From Paenibacillus shirakamiensis (GTDB lineage Bacteria > Bacillota > Bacilli > Paenibacillales > Paenibacillaceae): 64,000 bases of DNA. A program made the position numbers and the translations under genes. The notes under the pieces were generated by a model. The model was given only the letters and a program-made list of their open reading frames with translations. It was not told the origin of the DNA and made no database searches. Positions 46,771 to 56,293 of this stretch are shown here, piece by piece. Numbering within the stretch: the stretch's first letter is position 1; each line of letters opens with the position of its first letter. The DNA lies in the NCBI RefSeq assembly GCF_017874255.1, contig NZ_JAGGLD010000004.1:1-64000 (forward strand), read 5' to 3'.

Positions 46771-49539
46771 ATGATGACAATTACGGAACAAGAATGTATT
46801 AGCTTTATGCGGGACACCGCCTACAAACCTATGACTTACCAGGAACTTGAGGAGCACTTTGATCTACAAGACAGCGCGGTTGCTAAGGAATTCCTGAAAC
46901 TGCTACATCAGTTAGAGCAGGAAGGTAAGATCATACTCACTCGAACCAACCGATACGGAATTCCGGAACGGATGGACCTTTTGCGCGGGCGTTTGCAAGT
47001 GCATGCCAAAGGGTTCGCTTTTCTCATTCCTGACGATAAAGAACATCCCGATGTATATATTCATGCAAATGATCTCAAAAGCGCAATGAATGGGGATATT
47101 GTGCTCGGCCGAGTAACGGCGAAGAGTAGCAACGGAGGCAAGTTGGAAGGTGAAGTCGTCCGTATCATTACGCGTGCAGTTACGCAGGTCGTAGGTGCAT
47201 TTCAGAATTTAGATACGTACGGCTTTGTGCTGCCTGATGATAAACGGATTAACAAGGATATTTTCATACCTAAAGGTGGCTTTAACGGTGCATCGGATGG
47301 CGAGAAAGTTGTTGTTAAGATTGTTCGCTACCCCGAAGGACGCTCCGCGGCAGAAGGTGAGATTATTGAGGTGCTCGGTCATAAGGATGATCCAGGTATC
47401 GATATTTTATCTATTATACGCAAACACCAACTGCCAGAAGCGTTCCCCGAAGAGGTCATGGCGGAGGCTGAAAATGCCCCTGAAGTTATTGAGGAAGCGG
47501 AGATTGTAAGGCAGAAGCGCCGTGATTTGCGCGATAAGGTAATTGTGACAATTGATGGCGAAGATGCCAAAGATCTAGATGATGCTGTGAATGTGGAGAG
47601 GCTGGAAAATGGACATTTTCGGCTCGGCGTTCATATTGCAGACGTAGGCTATTATGTAGAAGAGAATTCCAAGCTGGATCTCGAAGCATACAGCCGTGGC
47701 TGTAGTGTCTATCTCGTAGACCGCGTCATTCCTATGCTACCCCACCGCCTATCGAACGGAATCTGTAGTTTGAACCCTCGAGTGGATCGGTTCACATTAT
47801 CTTGCGAGATGGAATTTAACGAACAGATGAAGGTTGTGAAGCACGACGTCTTCACAAGTGTGATTCGTACGAAAGAGCGGATGACCTACACCAACGTTCG
47901 CAAAATTCTCCAAGAAGAAGATCCTGAGGTGACCGAACGTTATGCGGATTTAGTACAGACCTTCAAGGATATGGAGGAGCTCGCTATGCGTCTGCGCAAT
48001 AATCGGATGCGCCGAGGTGCAGTGGACTTTGATTTTGTAGAATCCAAAGTTATTGTAGACGAAGCAGGCAAAGCGGTAGATATCGTCAAGCGTGATCGCT
48101 CCATAGCCGAGCAGATTATTGAAGAGTTCATGTTAGCGGCTAATGAGACCGTAGCGGAACATTTCCACTGGATGAAGGTTCCTTTCCTGTACCGTATACA
48201 CGAAGATCCCGATCCAGAGAAGTTGTCTAATTTCATGGCTTTCATTGCGAACTTTGGCTATACCGTCAAAGGAAAAGGGAATACGATTCATCCTCGGGCG
48301 CTTCAGTCTTTGTTAGAGGATATCAAAGGAACGAAAGAGCAAACCGTAGTAAGCACTATGATGCTGCGTTCCATGAAGCAAGCGAAATATGATGCGGAGA
48401 GCACGGGTCACTTTGGTCTAGCTGCAGAATTCTATTCCCACTTCACTTCTCCGATTCGTCGTTACCCGGACCTTGTTATTCATAGGGTGATGCGAGAAGT
48501 TATCGAGAATGGAGGAGCGCTAACACCGAAGAGACAAGAATACTTGGCTAGCCGGATGCCAGATATTGCTCAGCAGTCATCGGAACGGGAGCGCGTAGCC
48601 GTAGATGCTGAACGGGATGTTGAGGCGCTGAAGAAAGCGGAATACATGCTTGATAAAGTCGGCGAGGAATTCACCGGTATGATTAGCAGTGTGACGAGCT
48701 TTGGCATGTTCATTGAACTTGAGAACAGTGTGGAGGGTCTAATTCGTCTAAGTGCGATGAACGATGACTACTATCATTTCCATGAGCAGCATATGGCTCT
48801 TATTGGAGAGCGTACCTCGAAGATTTACCGTATCGGAGATGAAGTGAAAATTCGCGTCTCCAAAGTAAGTATGGATGATCATACGGTTGATTTTGAGATG
48901 GTCGATATGAAGCCGAATCGCCGAGAAGGCAGGCCAAGTGGCGGCTTTGGTGATGGTCGAGGCGGTAAGGACAAGCGTGGCGGGGGATTCGAAGGCCGGG
49001 GTAAAGGCGGTAAAGGTCGTCCAGGTAAGGGTGGCGACAGTCGTGGTACCTCCTCGGCAGGTGCTGGAAAAGGCCGTGCAAAGGATCGTAACGGGACTAA
49101 GAATACGAGTGGTCAAGCTAATGCCAACCCTGAGCAAGGTCAACGTGGGCCAGCTACACAGTCTGCTTCATCTGCTGGTAGCAGCAACTCGTCAAAACGA
49201 GGCAAATCTACGGGTGGCAAGCGGAGTTTTGGCTTCGGTTCGGGTAAGGGCGGATATGGCGCGCCTTCGGGCGGCGTGGAACAAGCGAGCGAGCTTCGCG
49301 GTGTTGACTCTAACACAAGGTTCCGCAGTCGGGAGGATCTTGGCAAGGGAGACGGAGCGAATCGCTCTGGTGGAATTAATGAAGGCAAGAGTGGTCGCAA
49401 TAAGAAGGGCAAGGGTGGCATTTTTACAGGTGCTTCTGCACAGTCAGGCCCATCGAAGTCGTCCACACCCTCATCCAAGAAGCGTAGTGATACCGTAATC
49501 GAAGGCGACGGCGGCTCTCGCAAGAAAAAGAAAAAATAA
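46771..49539 (+). CDS. rnr: ribonuclease R with a long disordered basic/glycine tail
   Basis: A 922-residue 3'-to-5' exoribonuclease. An N-terminal helical/cold-shock region (AKGFAFLIPDD) precedes the catalytic RNB domain with DGEDAKDLDDAVNVE and FTSPIRRYPDL, and an S1 domain (FTGMISSVTSFGMFIELENS) ends near residue 710. The last 210 residues are low-complexity Gly/Lys/Arg/Ser, including RGG-like pieces and a KKKKK end; I recall a much shorter lysine-rich tail in the B. subtilis protein. The frame opens at 46645, but homologues begin at about MMTITEQE and GAGGTGA precedes 46771. RNase R helps degrade messages freed by tmRNA. Confidence 0.95.
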   Translation: MMTITEQECISFMRDTAYKPMTYQELEEHFDLQDSAVAKEFLKLLHQLEQEGKIILTRTNRYGIPERMDLLRGRLQVHAKGFAFLIPDDKEHPDVYIHANDLKSAMNGDIVLGRVTAKSSNGGKLEGEVVRIITRAVTQVVGAFQNLDTYGFVLPDDKRINKDIFIPKGGFNGASDGEKVVVKIVRYPEGRSAAEGEIIEVLGHKDDPGIDILSIIRKHQLPEAFPEEVMAEAENAPEVIEEAEIVRQKRRDLRDKVIVTIDGEDAKDLDDAVNVERLENGHFRLGVHIADVGYYVEENSKLDLEAYSRGCSVYLVDRVIPMLPHRLSNGICSLNPRVDRFTLSCEMEFNEQMKVVKHDVFTSVIRTKERMTYTNVRKILQEEDPEVTERYADLVQTFKDMEELAMRLRNNRMRRGAVDFDFVESKVIVDEAGKAVDIVKRDRSIAEQIIEEFMLAANETVAEHFHWMKVPFLYRIHEDPDPEKLSNFMAFIANFGYTVKGKGNTIHPRALQSLLEDIKGTKEQTVVSTMMLRSMKQAKYDAESTGHFGLAAEFYSHFTSPIRRYPDLVIHRVMREVIENGGALTPKRQEYLASRMPDIAQQSSERERVAVDAERDVEALKKAEYMLDKVGEEFTGMISSVTSFGMFIELENSVEGLIRLSAMNDDYYHFHEQHMALIGERTSKIYRIGDEVKIRVSKVSMDDHTVDFEMVDMKPNRREGRPSGGFGDGRGGKDKRGGGFEGRGKGGKGRPGKGGDSRGTSSAGAGKGRAKDRNGTKNTSGQANANPEQGQRGPATQSASSAGSSNSSKRGKSTGGKRSFGFGSGKGGYGAPSGGVEQASELRGVDSNTRFRSREDLGKGDGANRSGGINEGKSGRNKKGKGGIFTGASAQSGPSKSSTPSSKKRSDTVIEGDGGSRKKKKK

Positions 49540-49558
49540 TGAACTGCTTATTAACTAT

Positions 49559-49593
49559 GAGACTGCTCTGAACATCAGGGTGGTCTCTTTTAT
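49559..49593 (+). terminator. Rho-independent terminator after rnr
   Basis: Interrupted stem GAGAC...GTCTC with an inner CTCTG/CAGGG pairing, then TTTT. Confidence 0.8.
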
Positions 49594-49884
49594 TTCTTAG
49601 AAAAAAGAAAAATCTAGAACAAAGAGAATTATAGCAATCTCTCCACCATTGAATTTGAAATATGCATTACGCTATATAAAAATGAATTTAGTTATACATG
49701 TGTATTTATATACGATTATCTTGGATAATTAGATAATAAAAATGGGTTTTAAAGAGGATTATTATGGGGGATATAAAGAGTTTTACTAAGCATAGGATTT
49801 TATTAAATAGTATAGTAACAAGTAACATTGAGATGGTGTTATCTATTAGAATACAAAAATTCACGTGAGTTGGGGAGAATAAGA
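49594..49884. other. AT-rich spacer between rnr and the DUF4177 gene
   Basis: About 290 bases rich in A and T. Apart from the ribosome binding site GGGGAGAAT before the next gene, I see no confident element in it. Confidence 0.5.
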
Positions 49885-50079
49885 ATGCCGAAATATGAAT
49901 ATGATTATGTCTGTATCGTGGCGGGTGGTTTTAGTGGAAAACTAAGGGAAGACTACAGACCTGTAATTACGCAGTATGCAGCAGAAGGATGGAAGCTACA
50001 TAGTATAGTGCCTATGCCTCTAATATCGGGAGGTCAGGCATCTACAGTGGATCTTATTTTTGAACGCATTATCGAATGA
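49885..50079 (+). CDS. DUF4177-like small protein
   Basis: A 64-residue protein beginning PKYEYDYVCIVAGG, with ITQYAAEGWKLHSIVPMP in the middle, a pattern seen in DUF4177 proteins (aromatic N-terminal strand, then a conserved EGW). The frame runs back to 49828, but GGGGAGAAT precedes the ATG at 49885. Function unknown. It is inserted between rnr and smpB. Confidence 0.75.
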   Translation: MPKYEYDYVCIVAGGFSGKLREDYRPVITQYAAEGWKLHSIVPMPLISGGQASTVDLIFERIIE

Positions 50080-50157
50080 TTGGAATCAGCTGAAGAAAGG
50101 TATAAGGGAAATATTTTTTATCATGCTAGGCAGATATTGCGGAATCTAGGGCATTTC

Positions 50158-50187
50158 TTGCGTACTCTGTTCTAGCTTTGTTACAAT
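50158..50187 (+). promoter_or_regulatory. putative promoter of smpB
   Basis: TTGCGT and TACAAT are separated by 18 bases, about 90 bases upstream of smpB. Confidence 0.55.
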
Positions 50188-50278
50188 AAGAAATGAAACC
50201 CCGCTTTTTGTTTCCAAGGCAGGTCGCTGGGGTATTAGTATGAAGTACGTTTGGAATTCAACTGGAGGAGTGGCTCTC

Positions 50279-50758
50279 ATGGGTAAAAAAGCAGAAGGTA
50301 AAGTTCTGGCCCAGAACAAAAAAGCTTCCCATGATTACTTCATCGAGGATACGTTTGAAGCAGGCATGGTGCTTACAGGAACCGAAATCAAATCTCTGCG
50401 ATTGGCGCGGGCGAATATCGGTGATGCGTTTGCCACAATTCGTAACGGAGAGATTCATATTCATAACATGCATATTAGTCCATTTGAGCAGGGGAATCGG
50501 AGCAATCCCGACGATCCAACGCGTACTCGCAAGCTCTTGATGCATAAAGTGCAGATTCACAAGCTGCTGGGTCTCTCGAAGCAGGAAGGCTATTCCATTG
50601 TGCCGTTAAAGATCTATATTCGCAATGGCTATGCAAAGCTTTTGATTGGTCTGGGTAAAGGGAAAAAGCAATATGACAAGCGGGATACCGCTGCCAAAAA
50701 GGATGCTCAGCGTGACATCCAGCGTGCGCTTCGTGAAAAGCAGAAGGTAGCTCGGTGA
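50279..50758 (+). CDS. smpB: SsrA-binding protein SmpB
   Basis: A 159-residue RNA-binding protein that carries tmRNA into stalled ribosomes. Motifs: [28 protein letters not shown], and the C-terminal lysine-rich tail [24 protein letters not shown] is spaced for ATG at 50279 rather than the upstream ATG at 50240. The tmRNA gene follows on the same strand. Confidence 0.98.
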   Translation: MGKKAEGKVLAQNKKASHDYFIEDTFEAGMVLTGTEIKSLRLARANIGDAFATIRNGEIHIHNMHISPFEQGNRSNPDDPTRTRKLLMHKVQIHKLLGLSKQEGYSIVPLKIYIRNGYAKLLIGLGKGKKQYDKRDTAAKKDAQRDIQRALREKQKVAR

Positions 50759-50887
50759 ATAGATTTTTCAGTAATTACTTTCACGTTGTTTGAGATTAAG
50801 ATTTTCAAATGTTTTGAATTTGGTTAAAAGTAAATATGCTTGGTAAATATATTACCTACGTGGTTGGCAAGCTTTCCAGCAAGCACC

Positions 50888-50917
50888 TTCGCATTGAAGT
50901 GAACTATGTGATATACT
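50888..50917 (+). promoter_or_regulatory. putative ssrA promoter (extended -10)
   Basis: A weak -35 TTCGCA, 18 bases, then TATACT preceded by TGA, giving an extended -10. It would start a transcript about 65 bases before the mature tmRNA end. Confidence 0.45.
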
Positions 50918-50988
50918 GAATTATCTGTAAAAGATGAATGCACCTTAGTTGGTAGCTATTCAGTTAATCCAGAACCCCTTTTTATTTC

Positions 50989-51351
50989 GGGGGCGTTATT
51001 GGATTCGACGGGGGTAGTACGAGCTGGGGTAGCGGGTAGTGGGGACGCGTCCGCTTTATCAACGCTAAAGCCTATTAAACGGCAAACAACAAACAAACTA
51101 CGCTTTAGCAGCTTAATAACCTGTTAGCGTGCTCCTCTCCTGCATCGCCCATGTGCCGGATGTAGGGGCTAACCTATAGTGGGATACGCTGTCACATCTC
51201 CGCCTGGGGTGTGCTGAAGAAGACAATCAGGCTGACCTTAGCGATAGCCTGTTACGGGGCGCTTGCTTGGGTGACATCAAAACCGTGACTACACCCGTAG
51301 ACACCTTAGTGGCGTTGCCTTCGGACAGGGGTTCGACTCCCCTCGCCTCCA
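50989..51351 (+). ncRNA. ssrA: transfer-messenger RNA (tmRNA)
   Basis: The 5' end GGGGGCGTTATTGGATTCGA pairs through GGGGGCG with CGCCTCC at the 3' end, forming the alanine-tRNA-like acceptor; the T-arm is GGACAGGGGTTCGACTCCCC. CCA is not encoded. The tag reading frame starts at GGC (51081) and encodes GKQQTNYALAA before TAA at 51114; the resume Ala comes from the tmRNA itself. It rescues stalled ribosomes with SmpB. Confidence 0.97.
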
Positions 51352-51366
51352 TAAGTAGTATCAGTG

Positions 51367-51392
51367 ACGGACACCATTCGGTGTCCGTTTTT
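51367..51392 (+). terminator. Rho-independent terminator of ssrA
   Basis: Perfect stem ACGGACACC / GGTGTCCGT with an ATTC loop and five Ts. Confidence 0.93.
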
Positions 51393-51455
51393 GCTTGCTC
51401 TTACTCGAAGGATGACCTCTAAAATATCGCAAATCCATGTTTACCATCTTCTAGA

Positions 51456-51491
51456 GCCTTTGGACAGGAAGTCGATACCCCTTGCTTAAAT
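51456..51491. repeat. degenerate copy of the tmRNA 3' end (possible att remnant)
   Basis: These 36 bases align without gaps to 51317-51352, the tmRNA T-arm and acceptor end; I count 27 of 36 identical. The tmRNA 3' end is a well-known integration site for phages and islands, so this may be a decayed attachment site or a scar. Chance similarity is not excluded. Confidence 0.5.
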
Positions 51492-51503
51492 TCGTATGTA
51501 CAA

Positions 51504-51533
51504 CAAAAGCGACCTTAAAAGGTCGCTTTTTTG
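51504..51533. terminator. bidirectional terminator before the GGDEF gene
   Basis: Stem AAAAGCGACC / GGTCGCTTTT with T- and A-runs on each side. It serves the minus-strand gene ending at 51598. Confidence 0.9.
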
Positions 51534-51597
51534 TGATGTTAAGGAAAATTTGTCCCAAAGGAACAAATATATTAATCCCTTCACAATCCTAATTCCA

Positions 51598-54500
51598 CTA
51601 TAGTCTTGCAGCCACAACTTGATTTTTGCCCATTTTTTTGGCGTGGATCTCTGCTTCATCGGCTAACCGAATCAGCTCATCTGGTGTAGCGGCATCGGAC
51701 CAAGAAAGTGAGGATACGCCAATACTGGCGGAGACCACATAAGGACGTTCTTCGGATAACTGCTCAATTCTTCGTCGGAGCTGCTCAGCGATACGCATAG
51801 CCAGAGATCCGCCGGTTTTTGGTAAAATCACAATAAATTCTTCGCCCCCATAGCGACCTGGAACAGCATAGGGGCCTATCATATGACGGATGACATCGGC
51901 TACTTCCATGAGTACGCGGTCCCCCTCTTGATGGCCGTATTCATTGATGAGTCTGAAATTATCCAAGTCGATCATAAGAACCGATAGATCAAGCTGGAAC
52001 CTTTTGGACAGCTCAAATTCCTGCCGCAGTCGCTCCAAGAAAAAATTACGTAAATACAGGCTTGTTAAATCATCAATTCCCATTTCAAGAATAAGCACAG
52101 ATGCCGAGATATGGGGCCTGACCATATTTAGAACAGATTCCAACTGCTCTTTGTCCCATGGCTCCATATGATGCAAGTGCATTTGGATTCCAATTCGCCA
52201 CGGAGACTTGCTATAAAGGTCGGCATAAAAACCTTCATATTCGTGAGCTGATACATAGTGCTCGTGGATTCGTTGATGTAGAACTCCACTAGTAGTGTAA
52301 GCTTGTTTAACTTGCTTGACCCGTAATTGATAGTCGATCACAATGGCTTCAACCGGAAAATATTCAAATAATAGCTGAATGAGCTTTTCCATAGTTTTGT
52401 TGATATCCGGTGTCTCTGGTAATTGTTCGCTAAGACGAAGATTGAGTAGAAGTCGCATGGATTTACGGATATACGCTTCTCTGTCCCTCAAAAGGAACTG
52501 CACTTTCGGCTCTTGTAGGAGCGGATCCGCATGGTTGAAGTAGGCGGGCACAATTAACGATTGGAACTCGTGTTCCAAACGATCTGAGATGTCTTTTTTG
52601 CCTTGCAGTCGGTAACCTTTAATTGCACGATCAAGTAGAGAAAGTCCGTCTTCACTCTGATCCACTAGAAAGGCCATCTGAGCGCTGTAATAATTGTAAT
52701 CAGGCCAGAAGAGATAGAATCCATAATTTGAGATATAATTTTTAAATTGAATGAGCCAAAAGGAAGCCTCATCTGGCTGATAGACCAGTAGATGGCGGAT
52801 AAGTTCCCGGTAAGACCATCCCGTCATCATTCTGATTCCATTGGGGCTAGTTCCATCTGCCTGAATGCAAGCCTTCCATAGCCGGGCTACTTCCGAGGGA
52901 TTATCATGGTTCGCGGAGGCATGAAGAGCCATCATAAAGTAGCGTTCCTGATCATCTCCATCAGATAAAGCCGGTTCCACCATGGGTCTTCCCCTCTGGA
53001 AATCCAAATAACGGCGTGTAATTTCCCAATATGCTCTAGCGATTGGGGTTATACTCTCTAGATTTAGAGTCGATACGAGTTGTTCGAATTGTTCTGGATC
53101 GTTCCATTCACAGCAATAGAGAAATATGGATTCAATAGATAGGGACTCCCAGTCTTTTCTATTCAGACTACCAGCCTTCTCACGGTGATACCAAAAAGCT
53201 CGGATATCCCCCACATACATTGCCGTTTCGGCGCCGTTAGCTTGGGATAGGTGCACCAGCCTGCTTATACCTAGACGTTGCGCGCCTTCTATGGATTTAA
53301 GAATATAGTTGCGGGCATTTCTCATATTTTTGTGGAACATATAGGCTGCATATACTCTAAGCTTCATGGTATGGAATCCGGTATGTTCGATTAGTGCCTC
53401 CAAGCTGCTTAAAAGCGAAAGCGCCCATTCCTCTTCTTCTGGGAAGAACTCTAATAAAAACTGGGCATAACGGGTTGAAATTAGTAAATAGATTTCACGT
53501 TTCAACTGGTTGCGGTTCGGATAGAGCTGCTTCACATACGTTTCATGCAAAATTCGTCGTTCATCTTTTGATAAATTCACCATCGCCCAATACCAGATTA
53601 GGACGTAGAAAGCATGAGCGCGATCAGGGATACTTTTAGTAGAATCGAGCATATATTCAAAAAGTCCCGGTTTTAGCGCAGGTAAGTCTAATTTATTTTG
53701 GATGAGCTGAATCTGTAACAGGCGAAACTGGTCGCTATCGTTGCCAGTCCTATCGTATACTACCTTGGCGCAATGCTCTGCGGCAGCCCAATCTCCGAGT
53801 TGTTGGTTGGTAGTTATCTGTTTTCTTAGCCAAACTTCTGAAGCCGGACGCTTCAGCGCGTGATGTAATTCAAGAATGTCAGCCAGTAGAGAATGTGCCT
53901 GTTCAAGCATGAGTACAGAGCGATTTTCCCGGTAGTATCGAATTAGATAATAGTATTCTGCACTACGATTACGAGTGGATTGCGCCATGTTTAACAAGAT
54001 GGAAGAGGCTTTGGGCTTCCAATTGCGAAACAATGTATAAGCTTCTTGTTGGCTATGAATTCTCATATCCTCTGGTATGATCCCTTCAAGAGCTCGTCTT
54101 GCACTACCTAGGACAAGTAGACAATTCCATGAGATGATTTCGATTAAGCCTGCATCGACTAGTCGGAGTAGGCTGGGAATTAGCGAAGGGAGCGATAGGT
54201 TATTCGCTACAGCCAGCGAGCGAATATTAATCCATGTTGGTAGAGATGAAAGAACAGCAAGTTGATAGAGATCATCTTCTAGTAATTGTCGAACCTGTAG
54301 TTCCACCCACTTATCTGGATGAAGCGTCTGGGTTTCTGAGCATGAATTCTGCCAATGCCATCCTTTAGAAGTTAGGCTCAGTTTCCCTGATGCGAGCCAC
54401 TGATTTAGCATAGTACTCGCTTGAGAGGGATGGATGTGAAGTTTCAACATGTCTTCTGCGGCTAATGTAATAATTTCTTCATCGGCTTCGCCTAATAGGC

Positions 54501-55827
54501 CTCTGATGGTTCTAATATAATATCTCCTAGTTGCAGGCATGAGGCTGACCTGTCGGACCGATTCTGCCTTTAAGCCTTTAGGAAAGCTTTCTCCACTGAT
54601 TATAAAATGCAGTTTTGAAAGACGTGAACCATACTTTTGGCGGAAATGATTAAATACTTCTAAGGTGCTGCTATCAAGCTGATGGCAGTCCTCAAGTACG
54701 AAATATAAATGCTCATCGGAAAGATACTCAAAAATGACTCTCGTCAAATCGAATAACCAATCCGCAAAATCCTCTAAGATATCTTCACCAGAGTAAAAGT
54801 GGTTAAGCAAGTAGTGAAGACGATTATAGATGGATCTAAATCTTCCCCGAGCCTCTGGATAGAGGTGATGAAAGCTATCCATGATCTGCTGCATACCTTG
54901 TCTCCATGTAGAGAGCGGCATCGGGGTGCAGTTAATAGTAATGAACACATGCAAATTCAATACCGCATAAGTTTGCTGGTGCAGAAGACGTGTGCGGAGC
55001 TGAGAATCTTGTTCGATGATGGCAAAGGTTAGCTCATCCCCATCCCTCAGAAAAGTTTGGATGGATCGCAAGCTTCCTAGTGTAAACGGAGAATCTGCTG
55101 GATGAAGCCAAAAAGAAGACGGAGACGGTTCATAGGGTGGAGAGGTAGGGACAGGAATCCCATATATTGAACAGATCTCATCTGCAATATGGTCTAGGAA
55201 CAATATGGACTCGGGGTGTCTATGTAATCTTTGGCGAATTCGGCGCAGCCTGCTCGGTAAACCGTCTCTAAATAGAAAATCTAGTACGATTCCAACAGTT
55301 TCGATGTCCGCCAGTCGCGGCATTATGGCGAATCGAGAATGCCAAGGTAAATGCTCGAAGGGGTAATCCTCAAGCTGGTGATTTACGAATGGATATGTAG
55401 TGTCAAAAGGCTGTACATCAAGGCATACTTGCATTGTATCTCGGTGAACATAGATGGACTCCGCTGCAAAAAAACCATATACAAATTGCTGAAGGTGTAG
55501 GGTGCCTAAAGCACGACAAAAAGAGGCGAATAAAATGACTTTGTCCTGTTCTTGGACTTCTTCGTTCATTAATTCAGGTAGCAAAGCCCATTTTGTAGAC
55601 AAGGCGGGCAACTGAAGAATCAAGCGCTCGTCTTCAGAGTCAATGCGGCTTGGGGTACGTAAGCTTGGATTGTGTGCCGAGACAGAGCACCAGTCCTGCA
55701 CACGGTCTTTAATTCGAGACATGATGAAATAATGCCAAGCCTGCGGTTGAAGTGTCATCATCGTACCATGATCATCATTTGCAATCTGAAGCAACATGTT
55801 CTTGTCGGCTTGACCCATATTCATCAC
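51598..55827 (-). CDS. large multidomain diguanylate cyclase (GGDEF) with degenerate ATPase
   Basis: A 1409-residue predicted cytoplasmic protein. The C-terminal GGDEF domain (about residues 1235-1409) appears active: it has LMIDLDNFRLINEYGHQEGD, the signature RYGGEEF near residue 1327 and ASIGVSS. No RxxD inhibitory site precedes the signature. Residues about 240-490 resemble an AAA/STAND ATPase with a Walker-B-like YFVLEDCHQLD, but no Walker A glycine-lysine motif is visible. About 640-1100 looks like TPR-type helices, and the first 230 residues may be a degenerate kinase-like lobe. Overall this recalls STAND-type regulators joined to a cyclic-di-GMP output. No partner gene adjoins it, and no transmembrane segment is evident. 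Confidence 0.85.
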   Translation of the reverse strand: MMNMGQADKNMLLQIANDDHGTMMTLQPQAWHYFIMSRIKDRVQDWCSVSAHNPSLRTPSRIDSEDERLILQLPALSTKWALLPELMNEEVQEQDKVILFASFCRALGTLHLQQFVYGFFAAESIYVHRDTMQVCLDVQPFDTTYPFVNHQLEDYPFEHLPWHSRFAIMPRLADIETVGIVLDFLFRDGLPSRLRRIRQRLHRHPESILFLDHIADEICSIYGIPVPTSPPYEPSPSSFWLHPADSPFTLGSLRSIQTFLRDGDELTFAIIEQDSQLRTRLLHQQTYAVLNLHVFITINCTPMPLSTWRQGMQQIMDSFHHLYPEARGRFRSIYNRLHYLLNHFYSGEDILEDFADWLFDLTRVIFEYLSDEHLYFVLEDCHQLDSSTLEVFNHFRQKYGSRLSKLHFIISGESFPKGLKAESVRQVSLMPATRRYYIRTIRGLLGEADEEIITLAAEDMLKLHIHPSQASTMLNQWLASGKLSLTSKGWHWQNSCSETQTLHPDKWVELQVRQLLEDDLYQLAVLSSLPTWINIRSLAVANNLSLPSLIPSLLRLVDAGLIEIISWNCLLVLGSARRALEGIIPEDMRIHSQQEAYTLFRNWKPKASSILLNMAQSTRNRSAEYYYLIRYYRENRSVLMLEQAHSLLADILELHHALKRPASEVWLRKQITTNQQLGDWAAAEHCAKVVYDRTGNDSDQFRLLQIQLIQNKLDLPALKPGLFEYMLDSTKSIPDRAHAFYVLIWYWAMVNLSKDERRILHETYVKQLYPNRNQLKREIYLLISTRYAQFLLEFFPEEEEWALSLLSSLEALIEHTGFHTMKLRVYAAYMFHKNMRNARNYILKSIEGAQRLGISRLVHLSQANGAETAMYVGDIRAFWYHREKAGSLNRKDWESLSIESIFLYCCEWNDPEQFEQLVSTLNLESITPIARAYWEITRRYLDFQRGRPMVEPALSDGDDQERYFMMALHASANHDNPSEVARLWKACIQADGTSPNGIRMMTGWSYRELIRHLLVYQPDEASFWLIQFKNYISNYGFYLFWPDYNYYSAQMAFLVDQSEDGLSLLDRAIKGYRLQGKKDISDRLEHEFQSLIVPAYFNHADPLLQEPKVQFLLRDREAYIRKSMRLLLNLRLSEQLPETPDINKTMEKLIQLLFEYFPVEAIVIDYQLRVKQVKQAYTTSGVLHQRIHEHYVSAHEYEGFYADLYSKSPWRIGIQMHLHHMEPWDKEQLESVLNMVRPHISASVLILEMGIDDLTSLYLRNFFLERLRQEFELSKRFQLDLSVLMIDLDNFRLINEYGHQEGDRVLMEVADVIRHMIGPYAVPGRYGGEEFIVILPKTGGSLAMRIAEQLRRRIEQLSEERPYVVSASIGVSSLSWSDAATPDELIRLADEAEIHAKKMGKNQVVAARL

Positions 55828-55958
55828 CTAGAAATCACTATGTATTTTTTTGAATCGTCAATTATGTAAGAGTCTTATGTAAAATCATCTTAACTCTCGG
55901 TCTTCGACTAGTCAAAATAAAAACGTTTACAACATATAGCAACGTCCGTAAATGTTAT

Positions 55959-55992
55959 AAAAAAACCGCCCTACCCTAATGGGAAGAACGGT
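55959..55992 (-). terminator. Rho-independent terminator of the barnase/barstar operon
   Basis: On the minus strand ACCGTTCTTCCC-ATTA-GGGTAGGGCGGT is followed by seven Ts. Confidence 0.9.
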
Positions 55993-55998
55993 CGGCCC

Positions 55999-56271
55999 TT
56001 AATTCATTTTTAACTGAAACCCCGGGATCTCATCTTCGGCCTCTTTAAAAAGTTGAAGCACTAGCTGGCTATAGTTCCCCAATTTTTTCTCACTTGCGTA
56101 AAAATGTATCCAGCGGATGGTTAAGGGCATCTCCACCCACCCAGTTAAAGCATCCCATAGAGCATCTAGGTTATTGCCATAGTAGCTCGGCAAATCCAGT
56201 GCTTCTCGTAGAGCTGTATGCAACGCTTCGCGAGTATCTATGTTTTTACCATCTAAAATGAGACTGCGCAT
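55999..56271 (-). CDS. barstar-like ribonuclease inhibitor
   Basis: A 90-residue protein of the barstar family. It begins MRSLILDGKNIDTREALHTA, and the helix that blocks barnase is recognisable in YYGNNLDALWDALTGW. AGGAGG lies 8 bases before the ATG at 56271; the longer frame from 56319 lacks a ribosome binding site. It follows the barnase gene by 22 bases and should protect the cytoplasm from any RNase not yet exported. Confidence 0.93.
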   Translation of the reverse strand: MRSLILDGKNIDTREALHTALREALDLPSYYGNNLDALWDALTGWVEMPLTIRWIHFYASEKKLGNYSQLVLQLFKEAEDEIPGFQLKMN

Positions 56272-56293
56272 TCGGTATCCTCCTGACACAAAT

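Noticed and set aside
48938..49498. Plus-strand 186-residue frame inside rnr
   Set aside because: It is a shifted reading of the repetitive glycine/lysine tail of RNase R, rich in Val/Ala/Arg with no start signal.
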